This document shows, one piece after another, positions 12,101-20,432 of a stretch of 64,000 nucleotides of DNA. The notes beneath the pieces were generated by a model that worked only from the letters and a program-made list of their open reading frames with translations, was not told the origin of the DNA and did not search any database. The stretch is from Protonemura montana (lineage: Eukaryota; Arthropoda; Insecta; Plecoptera; Nemouridae): positions 3,472,001-3,536,000 of the forward strand of contig OX387606.1 of assembly GCA_947568835.1 (NCBI GenBank), read 5' to 3'. Positions within the stretch are counted from its first letter, which is position 1. The number at the start of each line of letters is the position of its first letter. Both the position numbers and the translations under genes were made by a program.

Positions 12101-15100
12101 ATTCCCATACCCATCTTGTAGTCTTTGGGCACCTTACCACTTCCAGTTGTTTGTCTTTGCCCCATACTTTGCTGGCTTTGTTAGTGAATGTTGAGAGCCG
12201 AGACGTTTGCGTTGCCTACCGACGTCCGACTGACCAAGCCCCGTTCTCCAGCCGTGTCGAGCTACGACCCGGCGGACTTTGCGGCCTCCCCAGCAGACAA
12301 CGAGACACAGTTTGTCATCTTCCCAGACGCTGACGACAGTCCGCGCTCGGACACGGTGCGGGACAGCCCTCCCAAGGACGCAGACGACGACGGAATCGTG
12401 CCCGACGGTATGTTGCAACGATCATAACTCGGGGAACTGTACTGCAAACCTTGGGCTGTCCGATCGGTGCTCCGGCCAAATGAGCTAATTGGTTGCAATA
12501 TTTTGAAGAAATTATTATCGTCGATGTGCTGAATGTTTTGAAGAAATTGTTTCCAAGATGCTATTCTGAGGACATGGCATGCCTGTTGATGGTCACCTTA
12601 GCAACTTAGCAAATCTTACGTTTCTCTTTGTTTTTTTGGATTGCCATGGATTGCATGGATTGCTATTGTTGCCATGTTTCATTTTTGACAAACAATAGCC
12701 AAAGGAAGCTTACGTATTCCCTGTGCAGTATCTGGATTGGAAATTTCAGCGGCGCCAACAATTGACAGTTAAATTGCGTTTCTTTACCACGTAGGCGCTT
12801 GCAATGGCGGGGAGTGCCGTCGATTCCTCGACACAGCCGCCATGTCGTCGTCGCCCACCGCCAACTACTACAAGCCAACAGACGAGCCCGAGCCCTGGGA
12901 CTTGACCCAGCTGAACATTGAAGCCAGCGTCATGTGCCTCGTCTCCAAAGTGAAGTTCCTGTGCGGCCGTTGCGGCAGCCCAGCTGTGAGTACCTGGCCA
13001 CTTATCAGGCCCTTGCACTTCGACGCTGATGTTAAATTTGAGGGCTTTAAAATACTATGTACCCATAAAAAAAATATATATATAATATTCCTCTACATTT
13101 AAATCTTGGAGGAAACTTCAGATTATGGAGCTAAGGGACTCTGTATAAGAGAAGGAATGGAGTCTATGAGAGGAAACAAATGATTTTGCAGGCACACTTA
13201 CCCCTGTTGAATTTCTTATGATAAAGCTCACAAACACTGTTGGTAAGTAGCTGTGTTTTCTCATATAAAGTATTCAGACATTGATATATTTGACAATGTC
13301 AGAGGCCTTCCTTCTATCATCTAAAAATCTTTATTTTTTTCTTGTCTACATAGTTCACTTTGCAGGCAGTTAAATTAAGAACAACGATCAACTGTAATCG
13401 GAAACAAATTAGAATGCGTTTTAGAAAATCTACTGTAAAGACAAGAGCATGCCGAGCCCGTTGTTTTATTCTGTGCCGAGGTCCCACGTTGCTTTACAAG
13501 CAAGAACGCAAACCACTGTCGCAACTGCGAGCAAGCCGGTTCTTGGAACAAGTTGGCTGGAGCCCGACCAAATGTTCCAATATTTCTCGTCATTTGTATT
13601 GTTTTTCTCCGGCCGCCGCCAGCCGAGATTGTCGTTGGACTTGGTGTCGTTGCTACTGCTGCGAGTGGTATTTTGTGGTGATTTCTCTTGCAATGTTAGT
13701 AATGTGTTGGATTGCATAACCTTGCCAATGGGTTGTTGGTTTGTGTTGTTATTTTCAATTGATTCGGAGCCAACCATTTCATCGGCGGCTCCAACTTTCA
13801 GACTTGGTAGTTGGGTAGAAACGCCAATGGCATGGATAGTCACATTGTCGCTGTTGACTGGTTTTAACTCGTTCATTTCTGTGGTGACTTCATCTTCAAG
13901 AGCTAATCGATTGATTGACATACCAATAGGTTTGGCAGTCATTTTGTCGCTGACGTTCTGGACTGATTGAGAGTGCTGCATTTCAACAGTGCCTTCATCG
14001 AAAAGCGAACCTAGTTTTGCAGAGTCAGTAAGCTTGGAAATACCTTGGAGAGTTGAGTTGGCATTTTCCACCGACTTGGAATGCTTGGTTTCATTGCTGG
14101 CTCTGTCAAGATGCAACTCGCTGTCAGTAGCTGAAAAGAGATCATTTAAAAGGCTATGAAGGATACAATAGTGAGAGCAAATAAAAAAATGATTGATCTG
14201 TGGTTCAGTTTTGTTGCTTTCATGTCACTTTTTCTTTCTTGCTATTTGATTTCTTGCAAAACCTTGCAAGATCAGGGTAGAGATCACGTGACTTTTTCCT
14301 TAGAGATAACAAACGTTATCTCTGTAAATTCCAGGGTTAGTTACATAAAGTACACAAAAAAGTTACATGGTCGATTTTGGCATAGAAGCGGTTTCCCATA
14401 AAGATTCACAAAGAATGGATTCCATTTTGTCACTTACCGATTACTACTGAAGCCAAGGAAAACACTAATAATGCAGCATGAAAAGTAAGTTTGATCATGT
14501 TGCTTTTTAAAGTCAACTCTTTGCAGTTGAATCTTTGCTGGTGAACTTTCTAGTAAATCCCTCACTTCAAGACTGGGATCGAGAACTAATCTGCATTTTG
14601 ATGAATAACAATTGAAGGTCAGGAGGCTATTGTTTCGAGTTAATGGCCCTGTTAATCTTTCTGCACCAGATCAGAGTCAATGAAGTTTTCATAAATGTTA
14701 GGTACTTTTGCGACTCGTGTATTTCTTTAGGAGCGGCAGCAATTAATGAGTCTTATCCTGCCCCTCCCCCCCCCCCCCCTTCATCCAATGCAAAATAGAG
14801 GTGTTGCAACTGTGTTAAGCACATAGATAGAAAAACAGACTACAGTTATGATGTTTTTGCTCTCTTTTTGTTTTCTGATCTTTTCATAGACACATTTTTG
14901 TCATTTGTCTGTTCTAATTTTATGTTAAGTAAAGATGACACTGACAGTTATTCCAAACTGTCTTTTTTTTTCAAATACAGTAAACTATTGAGTAAATTAT
15001 CGGTAGGTATTTGAAAATTTTCGTGCCACTTTGACAAGATTCGCATGCACAGGTTCGCCTGCGTTCGAGGGGCTCCATGAGCCGGTCCCGCAGCTTCCGT

Positions 15101-18100
15101 GCTGGCCCGGCCGCTGTGGAGCCAGTAGCGGTGGTGACGGCGCAACCCGCGCGACGCATGACCTTCGCCGAGGGCGCGGGGCTTAGCGCAGACATGACCA
15201 GCGAGGAGGTCATCGACAAGGTACCTACACGGCAGCGCCAACGTGTCTTAGCCTTGATAATGACAACCAGTTTTATCTTGAAAGCTGCCATTAACATCTA
15301 CTTCATGTTCATACCATTTGCAAAAATTCTCAGTTGAGTTAATAAGGGCTCACGAGTGGTCCTCGGGCAGTCTGCAATCTAATTGCTTATCGGGTATCAG
15401 TAGAGGTATGTGCTAAACTTTGTTGAATTCTGACGGACATATATTTGTTGAGTGGAATCATGAGATGGGGAGAAAGTTAAGTGAAAATAAAAATAAAAAG
15501 GTCTGTTGACCCAGTAGAAAACAGACCTAGGGGCTGTCTGTTAATCTTTAGTCCAAATTTCAGTTAAAATTGGCCTGTAATTGGTAACTGGCTTGATTAC
15601 ATCAGCCGATTTGGATATTGAAGAGTGTGTGCTCTACTGTTAAGTTGCTAAAATTAATCGCAAACCAGCTCGGTGGAACCAAAAAGGAAAACGAGCCAAG
15701 TGAAGAAGCAATGACCGTTAGCATAGGGTCAAGAGTCGCGACAGGTGGGGGCAAACAGTGATGCCAACGTTCTCGCAGGTGGCGGCCACTGTGACAGCGT
15801 CGGTGTCAGCACGCAACAAGTTCACCGAAGGGCTGGACTTTGCGTCGATCACCGACTGGGCGGGTGAGCTGCGACCGGCCATGCGCAAGCTGCGCCAGGC
15901 GATGGATGGCCTTCTGAAAACGGCCCGCCTCACGCACTCCGTGTTCCGCGTCCAGGAGGATGCCCGAGCAGCCCAGCGCGCCTGCAACGTCCAGTATAGG
16001 CGCGACGTTTGCTTCGCGCAGGCCGTGAGTTCCCAAACCCAGCTCCTCGCTGTAAAACCTTTGTATTTGTATTTTATTAGCTGTTGTTGTTCATTTTTTA
16101 ATGTGTATACATTGTCGTCAGATAGGTAATATTACTAGTAGCAGTCTAACATAACATATATATGTCTAACCAAGCACGCCCTAACCTAATAATCTCTATC
16201 ATAAAATAATATGATGCACTTTTTATTATGAATAATAAAATAATACGCCCTTAGAATTTCACTTGTGAAATTCTGCAAACTCAATAGAATACGAATAATA
16301 TATGACTAGTACTAGAGTGAAATCTGATTTAAATTGCAAACGCTTGCAATGCGTAGAGTATTTTGTTATTAGAAACATTAATAACCTCTCAAACATGTGT
16401 GCCCAAAAGGGAACTCGAATCCCGATCTCCACCTAGGTGGAGATTCCCCATTTCGAGTCCCTGTTTGGGCATCAATTTTTGAGAGGTTATTAGTGTTCCT
16501 AATGATAAAAAAAAACAGTTGTAGGAACATTTGCGTAAGGCTTCGTAAATAGTTTTGCAAAAAAGGCCGATAGGGTGTGTGGTTGTGTTTGAAAATAGAC
16601 TTGAAATTGTCCTTAGCATACTAAAGCCTTAACCTTACACTTCGCTTAAACCGCTGACTGATTGTCCATTGACATTCAATAAAACAATACTACTGTGACT
16701 TAATCAAAAAGAGTAAGGGTTGTGCTTGGTGCTGCTGGTCATCCTGCTAGGCTGACCGATGGTGTTCTTTGCAGCTAACGTCGCTAGCGGCAGGCTTGGC
16801 AGCTCGTCTGTGGTGTCGTCGCGCTGATCCAGGTTTCATTGCCGTGTTGGCGGCACTGGGTCCGCTGGCCTCGTTCCAAGGGCTGCTGTCGCACTGCGGC
16901 GACGAGGTGGACATGTGGGGCGATATGGTGGTTGCGGTCGAGGACCTTGTCACCGTCACTTTCACCATCACCCGTGTTTCGCCCACCAAGAGGTAAGGAA
17001 AGCTGAAAAGTCTTCTGCAGTAGAAACATTTGCTTGTGTTTGGCTCAGAATGTCGGAAGTGCTGCTGTGCTTGGTTCACTTAAAAGATGTTTTTTTTTTT
17101 TAGTCTTTAAACTGTTGGCTGGTCTAAAAAGGCAGGCAATAGTGATTTTTTTTGTGCCTGTAATGTCCAAAAGCATTCAGGGTTGTGTGGACTCTTTAGT
17201 GAGTCCTGTTCAACATCAAAGTCCACTGAGCGTTGTGGTTGCTTGCAGACCGGAGAAGAGCTGGCTTCCGCGGGCTGTCGGTTCACGTGCGGCGCTTACA
17301 GTGCTTCTCCCAGCGCCAGACTCGGTGATCGCGCTGCTTCCTCGCGCTGCGCCTCTATCCTTCAAGGTGGGCATTAATTGAAGATAATGTTTTGCTTATA
17401 AAAACTAAGCAGATTTGGTAGAAAACTCTGTCTTTAATGTAGCTGGTTTCATCACTTAAAAGAAAGTCGTCTGCGGCCTTTGTCAAAGCAATCAGTACTG
17501 TCATTTAAATGGGTGTTAAATTAGAATAAAATATATTGTAAATTGCAATAACAAGTAAGATTCTAAAAAAATACCTTTTAATTTTATCAATTCATAGTTG
17601 ACACAGCCCAAAAGTTCTGATTTGCTATGCAGAAAGTGCATGTAGTAGTTGACAGACCTGCAATAAATAAAGGAATAGGGCCAAAATACTTTCTACATGT
17701 TTGCTTTCTTCACCTTTGCCTCGGTCTCTGCAGGTGACTCCAGTGTTCTTCAACGTCGGCATCAACGAGATGGCAACGCTAGCTGAGTCGCTTGGCAACA
17801 CGAAGCCGCAAGACAAAAGCAACGTCGACAATGCCGAGCGGCTGGCTGAGTACCACCGTCGCTATCGGCGGCTGGCGCTGCCGAGCGAAACCAACGTCCG
17901 GCGCCAGCCACCGCTGCCCGCGCTCGTTCAAAGGCTGCGTGACGCTGCCGCATCCAGGATAAGCAAGAACGTTGATGTGCTGCATCTCTCTGCCCACATA
18001 TGCCGTCGGATGAAGGGTACGAGATTTTAAGGACTAGTGGTTGATGTGTCTACTTTTATTCCGTGTCGTTTCTCGATACCCAGTTTACGTCTCTCTAATT

Positions 18101-20244
18101 TTATTAATTTACTTTTTTCATGACTTTATAACGTAGGTACAAGTAAAGTCGGTGGTTTGTATAATAATAGAGCTACTTATGTGCTAGGGCCATAGTTTTT
18201 TCGTAGCTCAGCTTTCCTTGCAGCACGTTCATGGTGTGTGTAGGCAGGTTGTTCCAATATTGAAATTGCTATAAAATTAGTAGCAGATTGATTTGATGGG
18301 AGGAAACAAAGTACAGATTGCCACACGAACATTTGTTTAAATGCGTGCCATAAAATCAATCTTTTCTCTCAATGAAATCTTCTTTAATTACAAACGCTTG
18401 CAATGCGCGGGGTATTTTATTATTATGAACACTATAACTGTCTCAAAAATTGATGCCCAAACGGGGACTCAAATTCCGATCTCTACCTATCGCGGGTGTT
18501 GCTCTCACCCATTGAGCTACTTGGATACTTGCTTTTTGAGACGATTTTAGTGTATTTACTATTTGGGCATCAATTTGTGACCTGTTAGGGCATCAATTTT
18601 TGTTCATAGTGTTCGTCCAGTGTTCAATAGTGTTCATAATAATAAAATCTTTTCTCTCATCTAGCCCAGGTTTTCCTGGAGCATACAGACAATGCAAAAC
18701 TGGCAAAGACTGACTTTCCCAAATTTGCCTGGACCAGTTTCATGAACTCGGGTGTTTGTAGCCATGCTGCTTGCTTCACCCACACTCATCAACATCATAT
18801 CAGAGAAAATCCCAAGTTACTCCGTTACAAAACCTGATTTATTTATTTGTTTATTAATAGCTTTGGTATTACAATAATTACCTGAGGCTCATAGAATTAC
18901 AATAGTGTTTATAGAATTTAAAATATAATTACATAGATTTTGTGGTTAGTTTATAAATTTACGGTGGTATTTCATATTTTTTTGGGAATGTAGTCATTCT
19001 ATCATTGGCCAGCGCATTCCACAGTCTAATTGATCGGGCCAAGAAGGCTTGATGGCCCATGTCGCTATTGTACCTAGGGAGGTACATTTTCAGAGCGTGG
19101 TCATTTTTACCAATAAATGCAGGCTTGGAGATCATTTGGGCCACATCGTTCCAGGCCGGGTGGCCTGCAGCTGCCTTGTGTAGGCACCGCAGGCTGGCTC
19201 GGGCTCTTCTCAGGCTGAGAAACAACTTTCACCCTTAAAGCACTGTACATGCTGAGAGGACCTACAACCTTCCTGCACACATTCTTTGCAGGATGAAACA
19301 ATTTAATTTTGTTTTAAAATAACAACTTATTTTCCAAGCAGGATTCTGTTACTTAAGTTTCTGTCTTTTCCCTGGTGTCACAACAGTCTCTGCATCCTTT
19401 GCCCCTGCAACCTACCTCATTGAACAGAAAGTAAGGATCTAACGCCGTGACTGGTTTTGCGCTGTGCAGGGCTGCGTTTCACAAGTTGCAAGTCGGCAAA
19501 GGACCGGACGGGGATGTCGGTGACTCTGGAGCAGAGTCAGATCCTCGCGGGGGAGTACGATCTCTCGGAGCACGAGCACCAGCGAGCCCTCGACTGCATG
19601 CGAAGGTAACGCCATTTTCGCTCGGCTAGGTCAGAGATGCTGGCCTGCGTTGTATTCGGCATGAAGTAGACAGCAGTAGGACCATTTGGTATTCGCCAGT
19701 GGTTTCGCAAACTCCATGCTGCATATCCTATGTGTCTAATAGCACTATGGCATTAGTTACATAGCAACCTAATTCAACCTAGAAAGGATGAGGGAATCCC
19801 GGTACAGGCATGTAACCTACACCCTAAAGGGGCCAGTGCAGTCAAGTAGTACCAGCCTAGGTCTGCTAAAATAAAAATAAAATAGAATACCAACTTGCAG
19901 GGTTGGTTCCAGTTTTGAACCGTCGGTACAGTCGTAGATACTGATTTATCTACAACTTAACATAACGACTTATAATAGGCACATTGAACCACATGCTTTT
20001 TACCTGCCTATCTTCTCTATACTGTGAACTATTCAACCCACTCCAGACTGATTGATTATAGTAATCTCTAGCATAAAACATGACTTGCATATCCTGTGTT
20101 CCACATTCCAGCGAGGGCTGCCGTCGAGAGAATGCGTGCAAGAACACAGGAGTGCGGCGATACGCGTTCAACAGCCTGCAGCTGCTGACTCTGCCGCGAG
20201 CATATCGCCCACCTGCTGGCACCTATGGCTCGGCACAGACCTAA
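29..20244 (+). CDS. INPP4: Type I inositol 3,4-bisphosphate 4-phosphatase (INPP4 family), 20 coding exons
   Basis: Spliced gene of 3666 coding bases, about 1221 residues, in frame through 20 exons. The family hydrolyses the 4-phosphate of PtdIns(3,4)P2 to give PtdIns(3)P on endosomal and plasma membranes, damping PI3K signalling. Visible in order: PH domain (about residues 20-135, with [16 protein letters not shown]), C2 domain (about 159-300, with KYAKTELVE and [10 protein letters not shown]), a conserved middle block ([17 protein letters not shown]), the YRRDVCF and FFNVGINE blocks, and the catalytic loop CKSAKDRT with Cys about 1139 and Arg about 1145. Vertebrate INPP4A/B are about 920-980 residues and lack the PH domain, so this is the longer PH-bearing form. 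The ATG at 29 follows an acceptor at 11-12 and the frame is open up to it, so coding sequence or a 5' UTR exon may continue upstream of the window. The unusual splice sites are exon 4 donor (GTTCGT) and a probable GC-AG intron after exon 11. Confidence 0.93.
1984..2160 (-). mobile_element. tRNA-derived SINE-like repeat, intron 1, first copy
   Basis: It begins TGAAATCTTATTTAAATTGC, then GCAAACGCTTGCAATGCGCG, then a minus-strand tRNA-like block (about 2145-2066) with A box and B box. A second copy in the opposite orientation abuts it at 2161, giving a tail-to-tail inverted pair. Confidence 0.75.
2161..2320 (+). mobile_element. tRNA-derived SINE-like repeat, intron 1, inverted copy
   Basis: Plus-strand copy with the tRNA-like block at 2208-2280. 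It has a 7-bp acceptor stem (GTCCAAT with TTTGGAC), D-arm TAGCTTAATGG and T-arm box GGTTCAAGTCC. It is flanked by the family's AAACGTCTCAAAAA and TCAATTTTTGAGAC arms. Confidence 0.75.
2890..3345 (-). pseudogene. Possible decayed coding remnant in intron 1
   Basis: Minus-strand open stretches (60 codons ending at 3120, and further short runs near 2960-3100) read like protein but are broken by frame changes and stops. They have no splice sites of note. This is most likely an old transposon ORF; the family was not recognised. Confidence 0.25.
3768..3923 (+). CDS. INPP4: INPP4 coding exon 2 (PH domain core)
   Basis: Encodes [20 protein letters not shown] through the GPYGFTL strand. The acceptor is CCCCGGCAG and the donor GTAAGC at 3924. 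One base carries in and one out. Confidence 0.92.
3954..4495 (-). mobile_element. Dimeric tRNA-derived repeat, intron 2
   Basis: Two units in tandem: 3954-4288, with a tRNA-like block at about 4110-4035 and the tail CCAATTTGACGTTGGATTG, and 4315-4495, which lacks an intact tRNA block. The same two-unit order, with the same linker (GTTGTATTTATTTG), recurs at 46829-47275, so the dimer is itself a mobile unit. Confidence 0.7.
4879..5079 (+). CDS. INPP4: INPP4 coding exon 3 (end of PH domain)
   Basis: Encodes the last PH strand and its C-terminal helix ([15 protein letters not shown]), then a charged linker ending [10 protein letters not shown]. The acceptor is GAGTGCAG and the donor GTAAGC at 5080. 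Confidence 0.9.
5804..5958 (+). CDS. INPP4: INPP4 coding exon 4 (C2 domain, first half)
   Basis: Encodes [20 protein letters not shown] through [12 protein letters not shown]. The frame into exon 5 requires a phase-0 donor, which is the weak GTTCGT at 5959. The stronger-looking GTAAAG four bases on would break the frame. Confidence 0.85.
6087..6262 (-). mobile_element. LINE 3' UTR fragment with (TTTA)n tail, intron 4
   Basis: The sequence from TTTATTTATTTGTTTATTAATAG through GTGGTTAGTTCATAAATTTAC matches the 3' end of the LINE fragment at 18838-19230. The tail lies at the low-coordinate end, so the element is on the minus strand. Confidence 0.6.
6569..6697 (+). mobile_element. LINE 3' UTR fragment, opposite orientation, intron 4
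   Basis: Reverse-complement counterpart of the 6087 fragment (GTAAATTTATAAACTTACC through AAAGCTATTAATAAAAAAAT). The pair forms an imperfect inverted repeat around about 300 bases of unique DNA inside INPP4 intron 4. Confidence 0.6.
6725..6897 (+). CDS. INPP4: INPP4 coding exon 5 (C2 domain)
   Basis: Encodes [17 protein letters not shown] through [10 protein letters not shown], matching the NPIFLSS block of the family. The acceptor is GGCCCTCAG and the donor GTAGGT at 6898. Two bases are left over. Confidence 0.88.
7283..7433 (+). CDS. INPP4: INPP4 coding exon 6 (end of C2 domain)
   Basis: Encodes [15 protein letters not shown], the last C2 strand, then a Ser/Pro/Thr-rich linker. The acceptor is TTGATTTCAG and the donor GTGAGC at 7434; it ends in phase 0. 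Confidence 0.87.
7868..8070 (+). CDS. INPP4: INPP4 coding exon 7
   Basis: Encodes [14 protein letters not shown] and [17 protein letters not shown], matching the MYRF and EQMAESVLSLHVP blocks of vertebrate INPP4. The 3' end is clear (donor GTGAGA at 8071). The 5' end is not: acceptors before 7868 and 7808 both keep the frame. 7868 is preferred for its pyrimidine tract. Confidence 0.8.
8522..8682 (+). CDS. INPP4: INPP4 coding exon 8
   Basis: Encodes an amphipathic helical stretch ([20 protein letters not shown]) ending in [12 protein letters not shown]. The acceptor is TTCCTTGCAG and the donor GTACGT at 8683. Confidence 0.9.
9000..9601. mobile_element. Non-autonomous hAT-like DNA transposon (MITE), intron 8
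   Basis: 602-bp insertion bounded by a perfect 8-bp target duplication ATACAAAG (8992-8999 and 9602-9609). Terminal inverted repeats start TAGGGATTCCTCCGGGTA and, from the other end, TAGGGATGCCTTCGGATACC. Subterminal CCGGGT/ACCCGG motifs recur, as in hAT elements. There is no transposase ORF; inside are a C11-A17 run and a CTACCACAAATAA microrepeat. The 8-bp duplication and TAGGG ends point to the hAT superfamily. Confidence 0.8.
9743..9970 (-). mobile_element. 5'-truncated non-LTR retrotransposon with (ATT)n tail, intron 8
   Basis: Minus strand encodes [20 protein letters not shown] then stop, a typical LINE ORF2 C-terminus. Its 3' UTR ends in AATAATAATAATAAT as read on the plus strand. It is a different family from the 18.8-kb fragment. 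Confidence 0.6.
10138..10321 (+). CDS. INPP4: INPP4 coding exon 9
   Basis: Encodes [27 protein letters not shown] and YDVVTVGAF, which line up one to one with the most conserved middle block of human INPP4A (SFKASSLK, PTNLHIQRM, YDIVTIGA). The acceptor is GTGTGCAG and the donor GTAATG at 10322. Confidence 0.93.
10867..11131 (+). CDS. INPP4: INPP4 coding exon 10
   Basis: Encodes [20 protein letters not shown], matching the IIAQINTLKTQV helix of INPP4A, through FIEEHK. The acceptor is CTCGCTTGCAG and the donor GTGGGG at 11132; it ends in phase 0. Confidence 0.9.
11547..11742 (+). CDS. INPP4: INPP4 coding exon 11, probable GC donor
   Basis: Encodes an acidic Ser/Pro linker and [20 protein letters not shown]. 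No good GT donor exists before the stop. GCAAGT at 11743 is a perfect GC-type donor and keeps the frame with the acceptor at 12196-12197. A GT alternative (GTCCAC at 11747, acceptor at 12194-12195) also keeps the frame but is weak. Confidence 0.75.
12198..12407 (+). CDS. INPP4: INPP4 coding exon 12
   Basis: Encodes [16 protein letters not shown] and a low-complexity acidic segment ([20 protein letters not shown]), probably a disordered loop. The pyrimidine tract is weak. The donor is GTATGT at 12408. Confidence 0.78.
12795..12985 (+). CDS. INPP4: INPP4 coding exon 13
   Basis: Encodes [20 protein letters not shown] and a Cys-rich end, [13 protein letters not shown]. Four cysteines near the end are notable, but no zinc site is established. 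The donor is GTGAGT at 12986. The nested minus-strand gene lies in the following intron. Confidence 0.87.
13330..13335 (-). terminator. Candidate poly(A) signal of the nested gene
   Basis: AATAAA on the minus strand about 130 bases beyond the stop codon. A second AATAAA (13470-13465) overlaps the stop itself and would leave almost no 3' UTR, so this one is more plausible. Confidence 0.45.
13466..14130 (-). CDS. Nested gene exon 2 (repeats and C-terminal hydrophobic segment)
   Basis: 665 bases in one open frame to TAA. The protein repeats are also visible as DNA repeats of about 100-105 bases (for example CAATGGCATGGATAGTCACA and CAATAGGTTTGGCAGTCATT), so they arose by tandem duplication. Confidence 0.78.
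13466..14498 (-). CDS. Nested two-exon gene for an unrecognised secreted/membrane repeat protein
   Basis: It lies wholly inside INPP4 intron 13, on the opposite strand. Exon 1 (14498-14438) starts at an ATG and encodes a hydrophobic signal peptide, [20 protein letters not shown]; its donor is GTAAGTG. Exon 2 (14130-13466) follows a CTCTTTTCAG acceptor, and the phases match. The 241-residue product reads signal peptide, four degenerate repeats of about 32-36 residues (residues about 30-165, sharing E-x-x-x-S-x-S-[VI]-x-N and P-I-G patterns), an Asn/Ser/Thr-rich stretch, then a hydrophobic segment near the C-terminus ([18 protein letters not shown]). At least eight N-glycosylation sequons are present. 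The stop overlaps an AATAAA. This suggests an extracellular, possibly membrane-anchored glycoprotein. I recognise no family; it may be lineage-restricted. Confidence 0.75.
14438..14498 (-). CDS. Nested gene exon 1 (signal peptide)
   Basis: 61 coding bases, 20 codons plus one base. It has a positively charged start (MIK), a 14-residue hydrophobic core and small residues at the predicted cleavage zone. The donor GTAAGTG is a strong match. Confidence 0.75.
15053..15220 (+). CDS. INPP4: INPP4 coding exon 14
   Basis: Encodes a basic, Ser/Arg-rich linker ([14 protein letters not shown]) and SEEVIDK. The acceptor is CATGCACAG and the donor GTACCT at 15221; both ends are in phase 0. Confidence 0.85.
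15779..16024 (+). CDS. INPP4: INPP4 coding exon 15
   Basis: Encodes [20 protein letters not shown] and [13 protein letters not shown]. The latter matches LQYRRDVVFCQT at the start of the C-terminal conserved half of INPP4A. The acceptor is TCTCGCAG and the donor GTGAGT at 16025. Confidence 0.92.
16321..16515. mobile_element. Foldback tRNA-derived repeat, intron 15
   Basis: It shares the family's left end (ATTTAAATTGCAAACGCTTG). From 16361 it is a near-perfect inverted repeat with arms of about 74 bases meeting at 16434/16435 (CCACCT|AGGTGG). Each arm carries the T-arm half of the tRNA-like block, so the D-arm half is missing. Confidence 0.7.
16775..16992 (+). CDS. INPP4: INPP4 coding exon 16
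   Basis: Encodes [33 protein letters not shown] and [10 protein letters not shown], matching TALICGFI, AQFESLLSTYGEEL and NVTFKVTQ of INPP4A. The acceptor is TTCTTTGCAG and the donor GTAAGG at 16993. Confidence 0.93.
17249..17366 (+). CDS. INPP4: INPP4 coding exon 17
   Basis: Encodes [20 protein letters not shown], matching the VRVPLPGPLFDALPREI block. The acceptor is GCTTGCAG and the donor GTGGGC at 17367; it ends in phase 0. Confidence 0.9.
17734..18016 (+). CDS. INPP4: INPP4 coding exon 18
   Basis: Encodes [20 protein letters not shown] through [20 protein letters not shown]. It corresponds to VLFNVGINEQQTLAE and NKNVDILWQAAEICRRLNG of INPP4A. The acceptor is TCTCTGCAG and the donor GTACGA at 18017. 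Confidence 0.95.
18374..18660 (-). mobile_element. tRNA-derived SINE-like repeat, intron 18
   Basis: Same family: GCAAACGCTTGCAATGCGCG, a minus-strand tRNA-like block at about 18528-18451, then TTTTTGAGACGATTTTAGTG. The tail differs from the dimeric copies and repeats GGGCATCAATTT twice. Confidence 0.7.
18838..19230 (-). mobile_element. 5'-truncated non-LTR retrotransposon, RT C-terminus and 3' UTR
   Basis: The minus-strand reading ends with [20 protein letters not shown], the usual end of LINE reverse-transcriptase ORFs. It is followed by an AT-rich 3' UTR and a (TTTA)n tail at 18838-18855. It lies in INPP4 intron 18. Confidence 0.65.
19470..19605 (+). CDS. INPP4: INPP4 coding exon 19 (catalytic loop)
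   Basis: Encodes [20 protein letters not shown], with the C-X5-R active site of this dual-specificity-like lipid phosphatase, then [12 protein letters not shown]. The acceptor is GCTGTGCAG and the donor GTAACG at 19606. Confidence 0.96.
20112..20244 (+). CDS. INPP4: INPP4 coding exon 20 (C-terminus and stop)
   Basis: Encodes [20 protein letters not shown] and ends [13 protein letters not shown] followed by TAA. It matches the family terminus ([20 protein letters not shown]). The acceptor is CACATTCCAG. Confidence 0.95.
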
Positions 20245-20426
20245 GCCTGCGTGGCGGGCATCATCTACGTTGCCAACATCACATCGTTGTTTTAATGTCC
20301 AAATCCCTTTAGTCCAAGAGTGAGTTTTACAGAAAGACGGACTTGTTATACAAAGTTGTTTGTCTACTCATTTTAAATTATTAAATAATGTTTAAGTGAT
20401 TTCTGACAGGAATGATTATCATTCAA

Positions 20427-20432
20427 AATAAA
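20427..20432 (+). terminator. INPP4 polyadenylation signal AATAAA
   Basis: AATAAA lies 183 bases after the INPP4 stop and is followed by a T-rich stretch. It implies a short 3' UTR. Confidence 0.6.

Noticed and set aside
14156-14401. Plus-strand 81-codon ORF with a hydrophobic stretch inside intron 13
   Set aside because: It overlaps the intron of the nested minus-strand gene, has no splice or poly(A) context, and its composition is that of AT-rich intron DNA.
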